NCBI RefSeq assembly: GCF_004297125.1
Contig: NZ_SCVD01000015.1
Coordinates: 1-64,000 of the forward strand
Source: Phenylobacterium sp.
GTDB lineage: Bacteria > Pseudomonadota > Alphaproteobacteria > Caulobacterales > Caulobacteraceae
Length of the DNA: 64,000 bases
Reading direction: 5' to 3'
Shown here: one piece after another, positions 15,074-25,600 of the stretch
Layout: each line of letters opens with the position of its first letter
Numbering within the stretch: position 1 is the stretch's first letter
Translations under genes and position numbers: made by a program
Notes under the pieces: generated by a model
Told to the model about the DNA's origin: nothing
Seen by the model: only the letters and a program-made list of their open reading frames with translations
The model's database searches: none

Positions 15074-17317
15074 GTGAACACGCTGCGCGAAGGACTGCCG
15101 CTGGCCGGACTGGGTGTGATCGAGACGTCGGACGACATCGGCGCGCGGTATTGTGGTCGGCTGTTCGCCACGCTCGGCGGTCGCGTCGTGCGGATCGAAC
15201 CGGATGGCGCGCCGCCACGCAGCGCTTTCGACCTGTGGCTGGACGAGGGCAAGATCGGCGCGACGTCCATCGCGGATGCGGAACAGGCGATCACGGCGGG
15301 TGGCGCGGATCCGATGTTCGCGATCGCGGGCCAGGACCGCCACGCAGTTGCCCGCGCCGACGCAGCCCTTCGCGCCGCCGGTTCCGATGTGCTCCGCCTC
15401 AACCTCACCTGGTTCGCAGGCAAGGGTCCTTACGCCGATTGGGCGGGCGACGATGCGCTGATCCTGTCCCTGTGCGGGGCTGCGTACGGGTTTGGCGCCG
15501 CCGACGGTCCGCCTATCCTGGCCCAGGGCCGGGCTCCCCAGATCCTCGGCGGCGCGACGCTCTTCCTGGCGGGCCTTGCCGCGCTCTGGGGCCGCAAGAC
15601 TGGCCGCGAGTCCCGGCGGGTCGACGTCGATATCCTGGAGTCGGCGCTCTGCTTCACCGAACACGGCCCGCCGGCGCTCGAGGTCAGCGGCGGGAAGTCG
15701 GCGCGCAACGGCCTGAACCGGTATGGCGCGGGCTACCCTACCGTCGCCTACCGATCCTCGGACGGCTGGATCGGCGTCACCGCCCATACGCCACAGCAAT
15801 GGCGCGCGCTGTGCGGCCTGGTGGAGCGGCCCGACCTGCCCGCCGATCCCCGCTTCGCCAGCGGTCCGGACCGGGTGCTCAACGCCCTGGCGCTGGATGC
15901 CGAGCTTGAGCCGGTGTTCGCCGGCGCATCGACGGAACACTGGCTGACGGAGGGTCAGCGCCTGCGCATCCCGATGGCGCCCGTCCAGGATCCGGAAGCC
16001 CTGATCGCCAACCCGCACTGGCGCCTGCGCCAGAGCTTCGCCGAACTGGCCGGCGCACCCGGCGTCTGGGCGCCGCGCCTGCCGATGCGCTCGACGTTCG
16101 ACGGCCACGCCGAACCGCCCCGGCCCGGCCGCGGCCCCGGCCCCCTCGCCGGCCTGCGGCTCATCGATTTCTCCATGGGGTGGGCCGGCCCGCTGGCCAC
16201 CCGCCATCTCGCCGACCTCGGGGTGGACGTGATCAAGGTCGAGACCGAGGATCACTTCGACTGGGCCCGCGGCTGGACCGCGGTTCCGGGCTCCAACCCG
16301 CCGGCCCACGAAATCGCGTCGGCCTTCAACTTGATGAACCGCAACAAGCGGGCCGTGGCGCTGAACCTCTCCGATCCCGCCGACGCCGCCCAGGCCAAGG
16401 CGCTGGTGTCGGGCGCCGACATGGTGATCGAGAACTTCGGCCCGGGGGTGATGGACAAGCTGGGCCTGTCCCGGGAGACGCTGCGGTCCCTGCGTCCCGG
16501 GCTGATCTTCGTCTCAATGGCGGCCTTCGGCGCCTATGGCCCGTGGAGCGGCTTCCGCGCCTATGGGTCGACGGTCGAGCACGCCAGCGGAATGCCGTTC
16601 TTCAACGGCGAGGCGGACTGGCCGCCCAGCCTGCAGCACCTCGCCTACGGAGATCCCGTGGCCGGCGTTTACGCGGCGGCCGCCGTGCTCGCCGCGCTCA
16701 TGGGACGTGAGCGGCTGGGCGGCGGCGACATCGACCTCTCGCAGGTCGAGTGCCTGTTCCAGCTGGGCGCCGAGGCGCTGGTGATGATGCAGGCGACGGG
16801 CCCGCGTCCCCGGACCGGCAGCCGCAGCCTGGACATGGCCCCGCGCTGCGTGGCCGCCGCGGCCGGCGAAGACAGCTGGTTGACGATCGCCTGCCCCGAC
16901 GAGCCGTCGTGGCGGGCCCTGACCCAGGTGCTGGGCCGCGCCGACTGGCTGGCGGACTGCGAGCTGGCCACGGTCGCGGGCCGCAATCGCCGCGCCCACG
17001 AGATCGAGGACGTCATCCGCCGGTGGGCCTCGCGCCGTGATCCACGCGCCGCCGCCCAGACCCTGCAGGCGGCCGGCGTTCCCGCCGCGCCGGTGCTGGC
17101 GGCGCACGATCTGGCGGACGACCCGCACCTGAAGGCCAATGGAACCTGGGGGTGGCTGACGCGGGCGCATGTCGGTCGGCACATGATGTTGGCGCCGCCC
17201 TATCGCATCGACGGCGTGCGGCCCTCGCTGCGGACGGCTGCGCCGCTGCTCGGCGAGCACACGGCGAAGATCCTGGGCGTCCCCGCCGCAGCGGGGACGC
17301 GGGTCGCTCAGGCGTAG
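15074..17317 (+). CDS. Double-domain CaiB/BaiF (family III) CoA-transferase
   Basis: 747 residues from a GTG at 15074 with GGGAGG (15063-15068) upstream. Two family III domains are fused: domain 1 (about residues 10-340, ARYCGRLFATLGG) and domain 2 (about 355-740, GLRLIDFSMGWAGPLATRHLADLGVDVIKVE). Domain 2 carries LAYGDPVAGVYAA with the likely catalytic Asp527. At the matching place domain 1 reads PQILGGATLFLAGLAA, without an Asp, so it is probably structural. Family III enzymes form interlocked dimers, so a fused pair with one active centre is a recognisable variant. It should move CoA between carboxylic acids. Its last 10 nt overlap the convergent phyH3. Homologous N-terminal debris lies at 11715-11812. 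Confidence 0.87.
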   Translation: MNTLREGLPLAGLGVIETSDDIGARYCGRLFATLGGRVVRIEPDGAPPRSAFDLWLDEGKIGATSIADAEQAITAGGADPMFAIAGQDRHAVARADAALRAAGSDVLRLNLTWFAGKGPYADWAGDDALILSLCGAAYGFGAADGPPILAQGRAPQILGGATLFLAGLAALWGRKTGRESRRVDVDILESALCFTEHGPPALEVSGGKSARNGLNRYGAGYPTVAYRSSDGWIGVTAHTPQQWRALCGLVERPDLPADPRFASGPDRVLNALALDAELEPVFAGASTEHWLTEGQRLRIPMAPVQDPEALIANPHWRLRQSFAELAGAPGVWAPRLPMRSTFDGHAEPPRPGRGPGPLAGLRLIDFSMGWAGPLATRHLADLGVDVIKVETEDHFDWARGWTAVPGSNPPAHEIASAFNLMNRNKRAVALNLSDPADAAQAKALVSGADMVIENFGPGVMDKLGLSRETLRSLRPGLIFVSMAAFGAYGPWSGFRAYGSTVEHASGMPFFNGEADWPPSLQHLAYGDPVAGVYAAAAVLAALMGRERLGGGDIDLSQVECLFQLGAEALVMMQATGPRPRTGSRSLDMAPRCVAAAAGEDSWLTIACPDEPSWRALTQVLGRADWLADCELATVAGRNRRAHEIEDVIRRWASRRDPRAAAQTLQAAGVPAAPVLAAHDLADDPHLKANGTWGWLTRAHVGRHMMLAPPYRIDGVRPSLRTAAPLLGEHTAKILGVPAAAGTRVAQA

Positions 17318-18198
17318 GGATCGGTGCCGGTGGCGATGAACGGCGCGACGCGCGAGCCATCGACGTTCTGGCTGTCGATGTAGGGGTACAGCGGCCTGCC
17401 GACCACGCGGTCCAGTTCCGGGAACTTCTGCCGAAGCTGCGGCGACACTGTACGGTCGTAGAGCACCTGCGGCCGCATGTAGCTGCGCATGTAGTTCTGC
17501 ACGAGCGTGATGCGCAGGCCGTCCTTGTTGCGCGGCAGCGAGGCATGCCAGGTCGCCCCGTTCCATATCGCCAGCGAGCCGGCCTTGGCGATCAGCGGGA
17601 TGGTCGGAATCGCCGTCATCGCCAGGTCTGCCTCGTGCGGCAGCGTCGCGCGGCCGAACTTATGGGTGCCGGGCGCGAAGACGGTCGGGCCGTCGTCCAC
17701 GCTGGCGTAGTCCGTGCAGATCCACGACGCGTTGCACATGTGGGCGATGCTGCCCCCGCCGGGCGGGATGCCATGTGAGTCGCTGTGCAGGGCGTGAGTC
17801 CGCCCTTCCCGCCCCTTGATGATCCAGGTCTGGCCGGCCAGCACCGCGCTCTCCCCGCAGAGCCAGCGGACCAACGCCAGCATCGCCGGATTTGTCGCGG
17901 CCTCGACGAAGACCTCGTCCTCCTCCAGCACGTCCCACTTGTTGGGATCGACCGCCTCCTTGGGCGGCGAGGCGGTCAGGCGGTCGCCGATCGGGATGCC
18001 GTTGCGCTTCTCGCAGGTGGTGATCATCGCGTCGCGCAGGCGCTCGATGAACCCCTCGGCCGTCCGCAGCTTCTCCGGCGGCACCACGGTCAGGCCATAG
18101 GCCTCCAGCTCCACGACATTCTCGAAGAGATCGTAGCGGGCGATCTCCTTCATGATGGCGTCGGCATGAGGCGACGCGCCCTGGTCGGAAATTCTCAT
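17308..18198 (-). CDS. Phytanoyl-CoA dioxygenase (PhyH) family protein 3
   Basis: 296 residues, more distant from the other two PhyH proteins. The iron-binding motif is LHSDSHGIPPGG and the distal His lies in TWHASLPRNKDGLRITLVQNYMR. It begins 66 nt downstream of the TBDR gene on the same strand and is probably cotranscribed with it from the operators at 20901-20937. It overlaps the convergent CoA-transferase by 10 nt. Three PhyH-type enzymes in one regulon imply successive or alternative hydroxylations. The substrate is not identifiable. Confidence 0.84.
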   Translation of the reverse strand: MRISDQGASPHADAIMKEIARYDLFENVVELEAYGLTVVPPEKLRTAEGFIERLRDAMITTCEKRNGIPIGDRLTASPPKEAVDPNKWDVLEEDEVFVEAATNPAMLALVRWLCGESAVLAGQTWIIKGREGRTHALHSDSHGIPPGGGSIAHMCNASWICTDYASVDDGPTVFAPGTHKFGRATLPHEADLAMTAIPTIPLIAKAGSLAIWNGATWHASLPRNKDGLRITLVQNYMRSYMRPQVLYDRTVSPQLRQKFPELDRVVGRPLYPYIDSQNVDGSRVAPFIATGTDPYA

Positions 18199-18264
18199 GG
18201 GACATCTCTTCGCTAAGAAAACGGGCCGCGACCGACTTCGGCCACGGCCCCGAGTTAGGGAGGA

Positions 18265-20826
18265 TCAGTTGGCCCCGAAGCGGTAGGTCAGCTCCACGCC
18301 GAAGGTCCGCGGCTCGGCGTACAGCTTCTGGGCGACGCCCAGGCTCTGCAGCGCGAGAGCGCCGGCATAGGCGTAGGTCTTGTCCGTCAGGTTCTTCACA
18401 TAGAAGCCCGCATCCAGTTCTTCCCGGCCCATCACGCCCTTCCAGTCGATCCGCGCGTTGGCCACCACGAAGCCCGGCTCGGACACGACGTTCTTGAGGG
18501 AGCTTTCGGCAATGATCACCGATGGGTTGTTGGAATAGACCTCGATGTAACGCTGGGCCTGGTCGCTCAGCCACGAACGTGTCTGCGCCGAGACCGTGAG
18601 CGAGCCCCTGACCTCGCCGAGTTCCTCGGCGACCGGCAGGTCATACTGCACGGTAAGGCTCAGCTTGGACTTCGGCGTGTTCGCGAAGGGGTTGTTCGAC
18701 AGGTCGATGTTGGTTCCGGCCGGCGCCGCGCCCAGCGGGTCCGCCCCCGTCCAGGTCGTGTAGGCCGCGTCGGTGTAGCTGTAGGTCCCGATCAGGCTCC
18801 AGCGATCGAAGACCAGGAAGCCTTCGGCCTCGAAGCCCTTGATCGTCGCCGCCGCCACGTTGGCGGTGAAGGCGATGTTCTGGCCCGCCGGCGTGATGGC
18901 GTTCACGCCCCGCTGGATGTTCTTGTAGTCGTCCTTGAACGCCGCGACGTTCAGCCGGCCGCGCGCGTCGCCCAGGTAGAAGTCCCACTTGGCGCCCGCT
19001 TCAGTGTCGATCACCGATTCTGACGAGTACTCGCTCACGAAGCCCGGAACCGCCGAGGCGCCCTGGATCGTGTTCAGGCCGCCTGGCTTGTAGCCGCGCC
19101 GGCGGGTCACATAGACCAGCAGGTCCTTGTTGACCGCCCAGTCCAGCGCGAACGTGTAGCCGGGGCCGCTGCCCTTGGTGACCGACCGACTGATGGCGCC
19201 CGGCGTGATCAGGCCCGACGGGTAGTTCACAACCGCCGCGGCGTTGATGGCGGTGACCTCGGTATTGGTCTTGCGGTAGCCCGCCGTGAACTTCAGCCCA
19301 TCCAGGCCGACCCGGTCCAGGTCCGCCGTGAACTGCCCGAAGTACGCGGTTTCGCGGCTGTGGCCCGCCAGGGCCATAGGCGTCGCGGAGATCGGCCCCA
19401 GGTTCGGCGTGCCGACGCCGCCAAACGTCCGGTTCAGGTTGCTGCTGCCGCGCAGCCCCTCGGACACCGGCTGGTTCTGATAGTAGTAGCCGGCGATCCA
19501 GATCAGTGCGTCGTCGTAGACCGAACCGTTGACCTGGAACTCGTTGGTGAAGGTCTTGTTGAACTTGCCCGTGTCGCCAACCACCTGGCCGTTGATCCAC
19601 TGCGACTGGGCAGAGGTCCCGTAGGCCGAGGCGTTGAGGTCGAACGGCGTCGCCGAGAAGTTCCCGGAGACCCGGTTCCGCGCCTGCTGGAAGCTGAAGA
19701 TGTTCTTCACCCCCAGGCTCATCGGCCCGACGTCGGGCAGCTTGATCTCCGTCGTGTTGAAGATGTCGTGGCGGTTGATGTTCTCGACGTTGCCGTAGGC
19801 CGTGCCCGTCGTCATCCGGCGAAGGTTCTTGCCGCCCTGGGCGCTGGCGTTGACCTCGGTCACCAGCGCGCTGCGGATGTCGGCCAGGATCTGGACGCGC
19901 TGGGCCTGGCAACTGGCCACATCCGTCGCGAAGCCGAAGCCCACCGCCTGGCCACACACGGTCGCGAACGCCGCGGCGTTGCGATTGAGGTTCGCAAGGC
20001 CCAGGTTCGCGCCGATCGTCACGCGCGCCGCCGTCGTCGCGTCGAAGTCGTAGTAATTGTAGAAGATCGTGTTCTTGAACCAGTCCGCCGGCTCGAACAG
20101 CAGGCTGGCGCGAACCGACCGGCTGTCGTCGCCGTCCATGTGCTGGCCGGTGACCAGATTCTTCACATAGCCTCGGCGATGGGTGCGGTTGACGGCCACC
20201 CGCAGCGCCAGTTGATCCTCGATGATGGGCACGTTGACGACGGCGTTCAGGTCGCTGCGCGACAGGTTGCCGAAGCGGCCGTTCACTAGGCCGTGGAAGG
20301 TGTCGGCCGTCGGCGCGTTCGGGCCGACCAGCACGGCGCCGCCGGCCGTCGCCCGGCCGAACAGCGTCCCTTGCGGGCCCTTCAGCACCTGGATCGAGCC
20401 GATGTCGAAGAAGGGCATCGACGGGCCGGTCGGGCCGAACGGCGCTTCGGCGAAGTACGAGGTCACAGACCCGCCGCCGAACAGCCCCTGCCCGACGCCG
20501 CGGATGGAATAGTTCGCGGCGCTGCGGCTGAAGACCGAGTTGGCGCCGCCGATCGACAGGGACGGGATGACCGTCTGCAGGTCGCTGGGATTGGTGATCT
20601 GGCGGTCCTGCAGGGCTTGGCCGCTGACGGCGGACACCGCGGCGGGCACGTCCTGAAGGTTTTCCTCACGGCGCCGGGCGGTGACGATCACCTCCTCCAG
20701 CGCCGTCCCTGCCGAACGCTCGGCAGCCGCGGGGGCGGTCTGGGCAAGCGCGGGCGCGGCCGCGAGGCTTGCGAGCAATGCGCTCACGCCGGACCCGCAA
20801 TGCAGCACGAATTTCCTGGACAGCAT
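18265..20826 (-). CDS. TonB-dependent receptor of the GGTAA regulon
   Basis: 853 residues from ATG 20826, giving a proper signal peptide (VSALLASLAAAPALAQ); the longer open frame upstream crosses the operators and the divergent gene and is rejected. Plug motifs: LEEVIVTARRREENLQDVP, YSIRGVGQGLFGGG and IQVLKGPQGTLFGRATAGGAV. This is the FecA/iroN-like class of receptors common in sphingomonads and Caulobacterales for hydrophobic or aromatic substrates. It ends with a terminal-type strand LTYRFGAN. It is divergent from the acyl-CoA synthetase with two operators between them, so uptake and CoA activation are co-regulated. PhyH3 follows on the same strand. Confidence 0.87.
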   Translation of the reverse strand: MLSRKFVLHCGSGVSALLASLAAAPALAQTAPAAAERSAGTALEEVIVTARRREENLQDVPAAVSAVSGQALQDRQITNPSDLQTVIPSLSIGGANSVFSRSAANYSIRGVGQGLFGGGSVTSYFAEAPFGPTGPSMPFFDIGSIQVLKGPQGTLFGRATAGGAVLVGPNAPTADTFHGLVNGRFGNLSRSDLNAVVNVPIIEDQLALRVAVNRTHRRGYVKNLVTGQHMDGDDSRSVRASLLFEPADWFKNTIFYNYYDFDATTAARVTIGANLGLANLNRNAAAFATVCGQAVGFGFATDVASCQAQRVQILADIRSALVTEVNASAQGGKNLRRMTTGTAYGNVENINRHDIFNTTEIKLPDVGPMSLGVKNIFSFQQARNRVSGNFSATPFDLNASAYGTSAQSQWINGQVVGDTGKFNKTFTNEFQVNGSVYDDALIWIAGYYYQNQPVSEGLRGSSNLNRTFGGVGTPNLGPISATPMALAGHSRETAYFGQFTADLDRVGLDGLKFTAGYRKTNTEVTAINAAAVVNYPSGLITPGAISRSVTKGSGPGYTFALDWAVNKDLLVYVTRRRGYKPGGLNTIQGASAVPGFVSEYSSESVIDTEAGAKWDFYLGDARGRLNVAAFKDDYKNIQRGVNAITPAGQNIAFTANVAAATIKGFEAEGFLVFDRWSLIGTYSYTDAAYTTWTGADPLGAAPAGTNIDLSNNPFANTPKSKLSLTVQYDLPVAEELGEVRGSLTVSAQTRSWLSDQAQRYIEVYSNNPSVIIAESSLKNVVSEPGFVVANARIDWKGVMGREELDAGFYVKNLTDKTYAYAGALALQSLGVAQKLYAEPRTFGVELTYRFGAN

Positions 20827-20900
20827 TCTGTAGCGTCTCCCCCTGGGGCGTTCCCGCTTGCCGCCGCCGGGCGCCTGTCGGCGTCGGCGGTGGATTGCGT

Positions 20901-20937
20901 GGTAACGTGTTTTATTTTTCGAAGGTAACGCGTTATT
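20901..20937. promoter_or_regulatory. TetR-type operator pair D/E (two GGTAAC... sites, 23 nt apart)
   Basis: GGTAACGTGTTTTA (20901-20914, right arm degenerate) and GGTAACGCGTTATT (20924-20937). The start-to-start spacing is 23 nt, about two helical turns, which would let two dimers bind on nearly the same face. They lie between the divergent TBDR (start 20826) and acyl-CoA synthetase (start 20995). Confidence 0.65.
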
Positions 20938-20994
20938 CTCGAGCCTGCAAGACGATCCAGGCCGCTTTCCAGCCGAGATCACGAAGGAGCGCCC

Positions 20995-22617
20995 ATGCCG
21001 GCAGTCAAGGCCGAAAGTCACGACCGGACCCCCGACGTCAGCCTGATCGCGACCCTGCTGGATCAAGCCCGTCACACGCCGGATAAGACCTACGTCACCA
21101 GCATCGACGGCCGCAGCCTCAGCTATGCCGAGACCGTGGCTGGGGCTCGCCTGTGGGCCGCCGCCTATCGCCGCGCCGGCGTGCAGCCGGGCGAGCACGT
21201 GGTGACCATGCAGCACAATACACTGGAATCCCTGCTCGGCTGGCTGGGCCTGGCATGGCTCGGCGCGGTGGAGGCCCCGATCAACAGCGACTATCGTGGG
21301 CCGCTGCTGGCCCACGCGCTCAACCTGACCCGGGCGCCGACGATGCTGGTCCTGGACCGGTTCGCAGATCGCGTCGCCGAGGTCTCTGGGGACCTGCAGC
21401 ATCTGCGCACCCTGATCGTGCTGGATGGAGACCGGCCCGCGGGCGGCGCCTATCAAACCCTCTCGGGCGCGGCGTTCCTGGAGAACCTGGACCCGGCCAC
21501 CGACCTTCGCGCGCCGGCGCCGTGGGACATCATGGCGGTCCTGTTCACCTCAGGAACGACCGGACCGTCCAAGGCCGTGCGGATCCCCTGGGCCCAGATG
21601 CACGCCATGGTCACCGGCAGCTTCAAGCTGGAGGACTTTGGCCATGACGAGGTGATCTACAACGCCGGCCCGACCTATCACGTCGGCGCGAAGGTGTTCC
21701 CCTACATGGCGGGACTGGTGGGTGGCCGGCACCTGATGCGGCCCTTCATCAGCCGCTCGGCCGTGGCCGAGGAGTATTTGAGGTTCGGCGTCACGGTCGG
21801 CGGCGTCGTCGCCGACTGGCTGGACCAGCCTCCCCAGGCGGACGACGCGACTCGCCCGCTTCGGTTCCTGCTCACGCCCTACCGCGATCCGGCGGCGGAG
21901 CCCTTCGTCGCCCGGTTCGGCGGCCGGCGCTTCGGCGTGTTCAACATGACCGAGGTTAGTTGCCCCATCCAGTTCCGGGACTGGGACGCGGTCGTCTACG
22001 ACGCCGCCGGCCGGATGAGCTGCGGCGTCGTGCGCGACGGCTACGAGGCGCGGGTCGTGGATGCGAACGACCAGCCGGTGCCGGACGGCGAGGTCGGCGA
22101 GTTGATCATCCGCGCCGACCGCCCCTGGGTGCTGAACGCCGGCTATCTCAACAACCCCGAGGCCACGGCCGAGGCGTGGCGCAACGGCTGGTTCCATACC
22201 GGCGACGCGTTCGTCCGTGACACGGCGGGCAATTTCTTCTTCCTCGACCGGCTGAAGGATTCCATCCGACGCCACGGCGAGAACATCTCCAGCTTCGAGG
22301 TCGAGGCCTATGTGAACGCTCATCCGGCCGTCGCCCTGTCGGCTGCGGTCGCGGTGAAGGCCTCGGCGCACGCCGGCGCCAGCGAGGAGATCAAGATCGT
22401 CGTGGAACGCCTGCCCGGCGAGGCCCTGGACGCGGAGACCCTGATCCGGTGGCTGATCCCTCAGATGCCGCGCTTCATGGTCCCGCGCTATGTCGAGTTC
22501 ATCGACGCCCTGCCGCTCACGCCGACGCAGAAGGTGCGCAAGAAGGTCTTGCGTGACGACGGCGTCGGCCCCCGCACCTGGGACCGCGAGGCCGCCGGCA
22601 TCGAGGTCCCGCGCTAG
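20995..22617 (+). CDS. AMP-dependent acyl-CoA synthetase
   Basis: 540 residues with the ANL superfamily motifs in order: the AMP-binding P-loop LFTSGTTGPSKAVRIPW (about residue 183), FNMTEVSCP near the substrate pocket, GWFHTGDAF and the hinge KDSIRRHGENISSFEVE, and the C-terminal catalytic Lys in TPTQKVRKKVL. It forms an acyl-adenylate and then an acyl-CoA. Ribosome binding site AAGGAG lies just upstream of the ATG. It is divergent from the TBDR, under operators D/E. It ends 6 nt from the convergent carboxylase gene. The likely role is to activate the imported carboxylic acid; the CaiC/long-chain-like sequence does not fix the chain. Confidence 0.9.
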   Translation: MPAVKAESHDRTPDVSLIATLLDQARHTPDKTYVTSIDGRSLSYAETVAGARLWAAAYRRAGVQPGEHVVTMQHNTLESLLGWLGLAWLGAVEAPINSDYRGPLLAHALNLTRAPTMLVLDRFADRVAEVSGDLQHLRTLIVLDGDRPAGGAYQTLSGAAFLENLDPATDLRAPAPWDIMAVLFTSGTTGPSKAVRIPWAQMHAMVTGSFKLEDFGHDEVIYNAGPTYHVGAKVFPYMAGLVGGRHLMRPFISRSAVAEEYLRFGVTVGGVVADWLDQPPQADDATRPLRFLLTPYRDPAAEPFVARFGGRRFGVFNMTEVSCPIQFRDWDAVVYDAAGRMSCGVVRDGYEARVVDANDQPVPDGEVGELIIRADRPWVLNAGYLNNPEATAEAWRNGWFHTGDAFVRDTAGNFFFLDRLKDSIRRHGENISSFEVEAYVNAHPAVALSAAVAVKASAHAGASEEIKIVVERLPGEALDAETLIRWLIPQMPRFMVPRYVEFIDALPLTPTQKVRKKVLRDDGVGPRTWDREAAGIEVPR

Positions 22618-22623
22618 GCCGCC

Positions 22624-25600
22624 TCACCAGGTATCGATGTACGGACGCTTCTTGCCCTTGCGCTTGGGCATCGGCGTGCTCTCCAGCCCGGCCACGATCC
22701 ACTTGCGGGTGTCCGCCGGGTCGATGACGTCGTCGAAGTCGAAGCCCATGGCGACGTTGAGGGCCTTGCCGCTCTGGTAGGCCTCGGCGACCATCCGCTG
22801 ATAGACGGCCTCCCGCTCGACGGGATCCTCGATCGCCTCCAGCTCCTTGCGGTAGCCAAGCTTCACCGAACCCTCCAGGTTCATCCCCCCGAACTCGCCG
22901 GTCGGCCAGGCCACGGTGAAGAAGGATGCGTGGGAACACCCACCCGCCATCGCCAGGATGCCCAGGCCATAGCCCTTGCGCAGCACGATGGTGAAGACCG
23001 GCACCGTCAGGTTCGGCCCCGTCACGAACATCCGGCAGCAATGGCGGATCAGGCCGGTTTTCTCCGCCTCCGGCCCGACCATGTTGCCGGGGGTGTCGGC
23101 CAGCACGACGATCGGGATGTCGAACGCGTCGCAAAGCTGCATGAACCGCGCGGCCTTGTCGGCCGCGTCGGAATCGACCGCCCCGCCCAGATGCCCGGGA
23201 TTGTTGGCGATGATGCCGACCGGCCGGCCTTCGATCCGCGCCAGGGCCGTGACCATGCCCAGGCCGAACGCCCTGCGCAGTTCCAGCACCGACCCCTCGT
23301 CCGCCAGGGTCTCGATCACTTCTCTCACGTCGTAGACCCGCACCCGGTTCTCCGGGATCAGGTGGCGCAGCCGCCGTTGATCGGGGCTGGTCCAGCCGGG
23401 AAGGGCGCCCTGGAAGTAGGACAGGTACTGCTTGGCCGCCGCGACCGCTGCCGCCTCGTCCTTCACCACGATGTCGACGACGCCGCCAGGCGCCTGTGTC
23501 GAGAGCGGGCCAACCTCGTCCGGCGTGTAGATTCCCAAGCCGCCGCCTTCGATGACGGCGGGCCCACCCACGCCGATGGTCGAGCCCTCCGTTGCGATGA
23601 TCACGTCGCAGCAGCCCAGCAGCACCGCGGCGCCCGCGAAGCACCGGCCGTTGGTGATCCCGATCTGCGGAACCAGGGCGCTCAGCCGCCCCTGCAGCAT
23701 GAAGGCGCGGACGTTGAAGATGCCGCCGCCGGAGACCCGGTCGGTGTCGCCGGGTCGTCCGCCGCCGCTCTCGGCGAAATAGATCACCGGCAGTTGCCAC
23801 TTCTCAGCCAGCTCGAAGAGCCGGTCGGTCTTCTCGTGGTTCTTCAGGCCCTGGGTGCCCGCCAGCACCATGTAGTCGTAGGACATCACCACGCAGCGCG
23901 AGGCCTCGGCGCCGAACGCCTCGCCGTTCACTCGGCCGAGGCCGGTCACCATCCCATCGGCGGGCGTCGTACGGATCAACTCCTCCACCGGCTGGCGCAG
24001 GCGCCGCCCGGCGATCACTAGTCCACCGTACTCCACGAAGGACCCGGCATCGCAGAGGTCGTCTATATTCTCCCGGGCGGTCCGGTAGCCGAACCGCCGC
24101 CGCTTCGCCACAGCCTCCGGGCGCGCGGCGTCCAGCAGCAGATCGTGACGGTCCAGCACCTCGCGCAGGTCGGGCCGGACATGGTCCAGGTCGATGTCGT
24201 CCTCGTCGCCGACGGTCGTCTCGCCCAGGTCGGCCGCCTCGATGAAGGCCAGCGCCTGGCCCTCGGCCACGGTCTCGCCCGCCGCCACCGCATATTGCCG
24301 GACGAACCCGTCCACACCCGCCGACACCAGATGTTCCATCTTCATGGCCTCCAGCACCGCGACCGGCTCGTTGGCCCGGACCGGGTCGCCGATCTTCACC
24401 GCCAGGCCAACCACTGTGCCTTGCAGCGGCGCGCCGATGGTGGTCGTTCCCGCCGGCCCGACGACCTCCCCTTTGGCCTTCCCGCCGGGCGCGGATCCGG
24501 CGGCCTCGACCCCGGCCGCCGGCGTCAGGTCCAGCGCCGCCCTGTGGAGCTCGCCACCCCGTTCCTCGACGCGGGTCGTGTTCCAGGCGCCGGCCTCCAG
24601 CGCCCCGTCGGCGAGCACCGCGCGGAGGAACGGGATGTTGGTGGGCGCGCCCTCGATGCGGAATTCGGCCAGCGCGCGATCCGCAGCGCGCAGCAGGCCG
24701 CTCACGCCGCCCCGCTCGACATGGACGATCACCTTGGCCAGCAGGGAGTCGAAGCGGACACTGGTGTCGTAGCCCGCGTAGCCGAAGCCATCGACGCGGA
24801 CCCCCGCTCCGGACGGCGGCTCGTAGGCGGACAGATGTCCGCTGGCCGGCCGCGCTGCCCCATCCTCGCCCATGCGCTCCAGATTGACCCGCGCCTGAAG
24901 GGCGACCCCGCGCGCCGGCGGCGGCCCCTCGGCCAGTCTCAGGTCGGAGAGCGTCCGGCCGCCGGCGACCTCCAGCTGAAGCTCGACCAGATCCAGGCCG
25001 GTGATCGCCTCGGTCACGGTATGCTCCACCTGGAGCCGGGCATTCGCCTCGATGAAGGCGTAGGCGCCCGCGCCGTCGGCGTCGACCAGGAACTCGATTG
25101 TGCCGACGCCGCGATAGGCGACGGCCCGGCCCAGCTCGACCGCCGCCGTGAGCAAGCCTTCGCGCACCTCCGAATCCAGCCACAGCGCCGGGGCGAACTC
25201 GACGACCTTCTGCCGCTGGCGCTGGACGCTGCAGTCGCGGTCCCACAGATGGACCACCTCGCCCGTACCATCTCCCAGGATCTGCACCTCGATATGGCGC
25301 GCGCGCGGCAGGAGGCGCTCGACGTAGAGGTCGCCCGAGCCAAACGCCGCCGCAGCCTCGGACGCACAGCGCGCGTAGGCGCCGCCCAGGTCTTCGATCC
25401 GGGTCACCGGCCGCATCCCACGTCCCCCGCCGCCGGCGATGGCCTTGACCATGACCGCCCCACCCGGCCCCAGGTCACGGAAGAAGGCCTCTGCGTCGGC
25501 CAGGCTGGTCGCCCCGTTCAACCCCTCCAGGGTCGGTACGCCGCAGCGTTGGGCGATTGACCGCGCCATGGCCTTGTCGCCGAACGCAGTCAGCGTCTCG

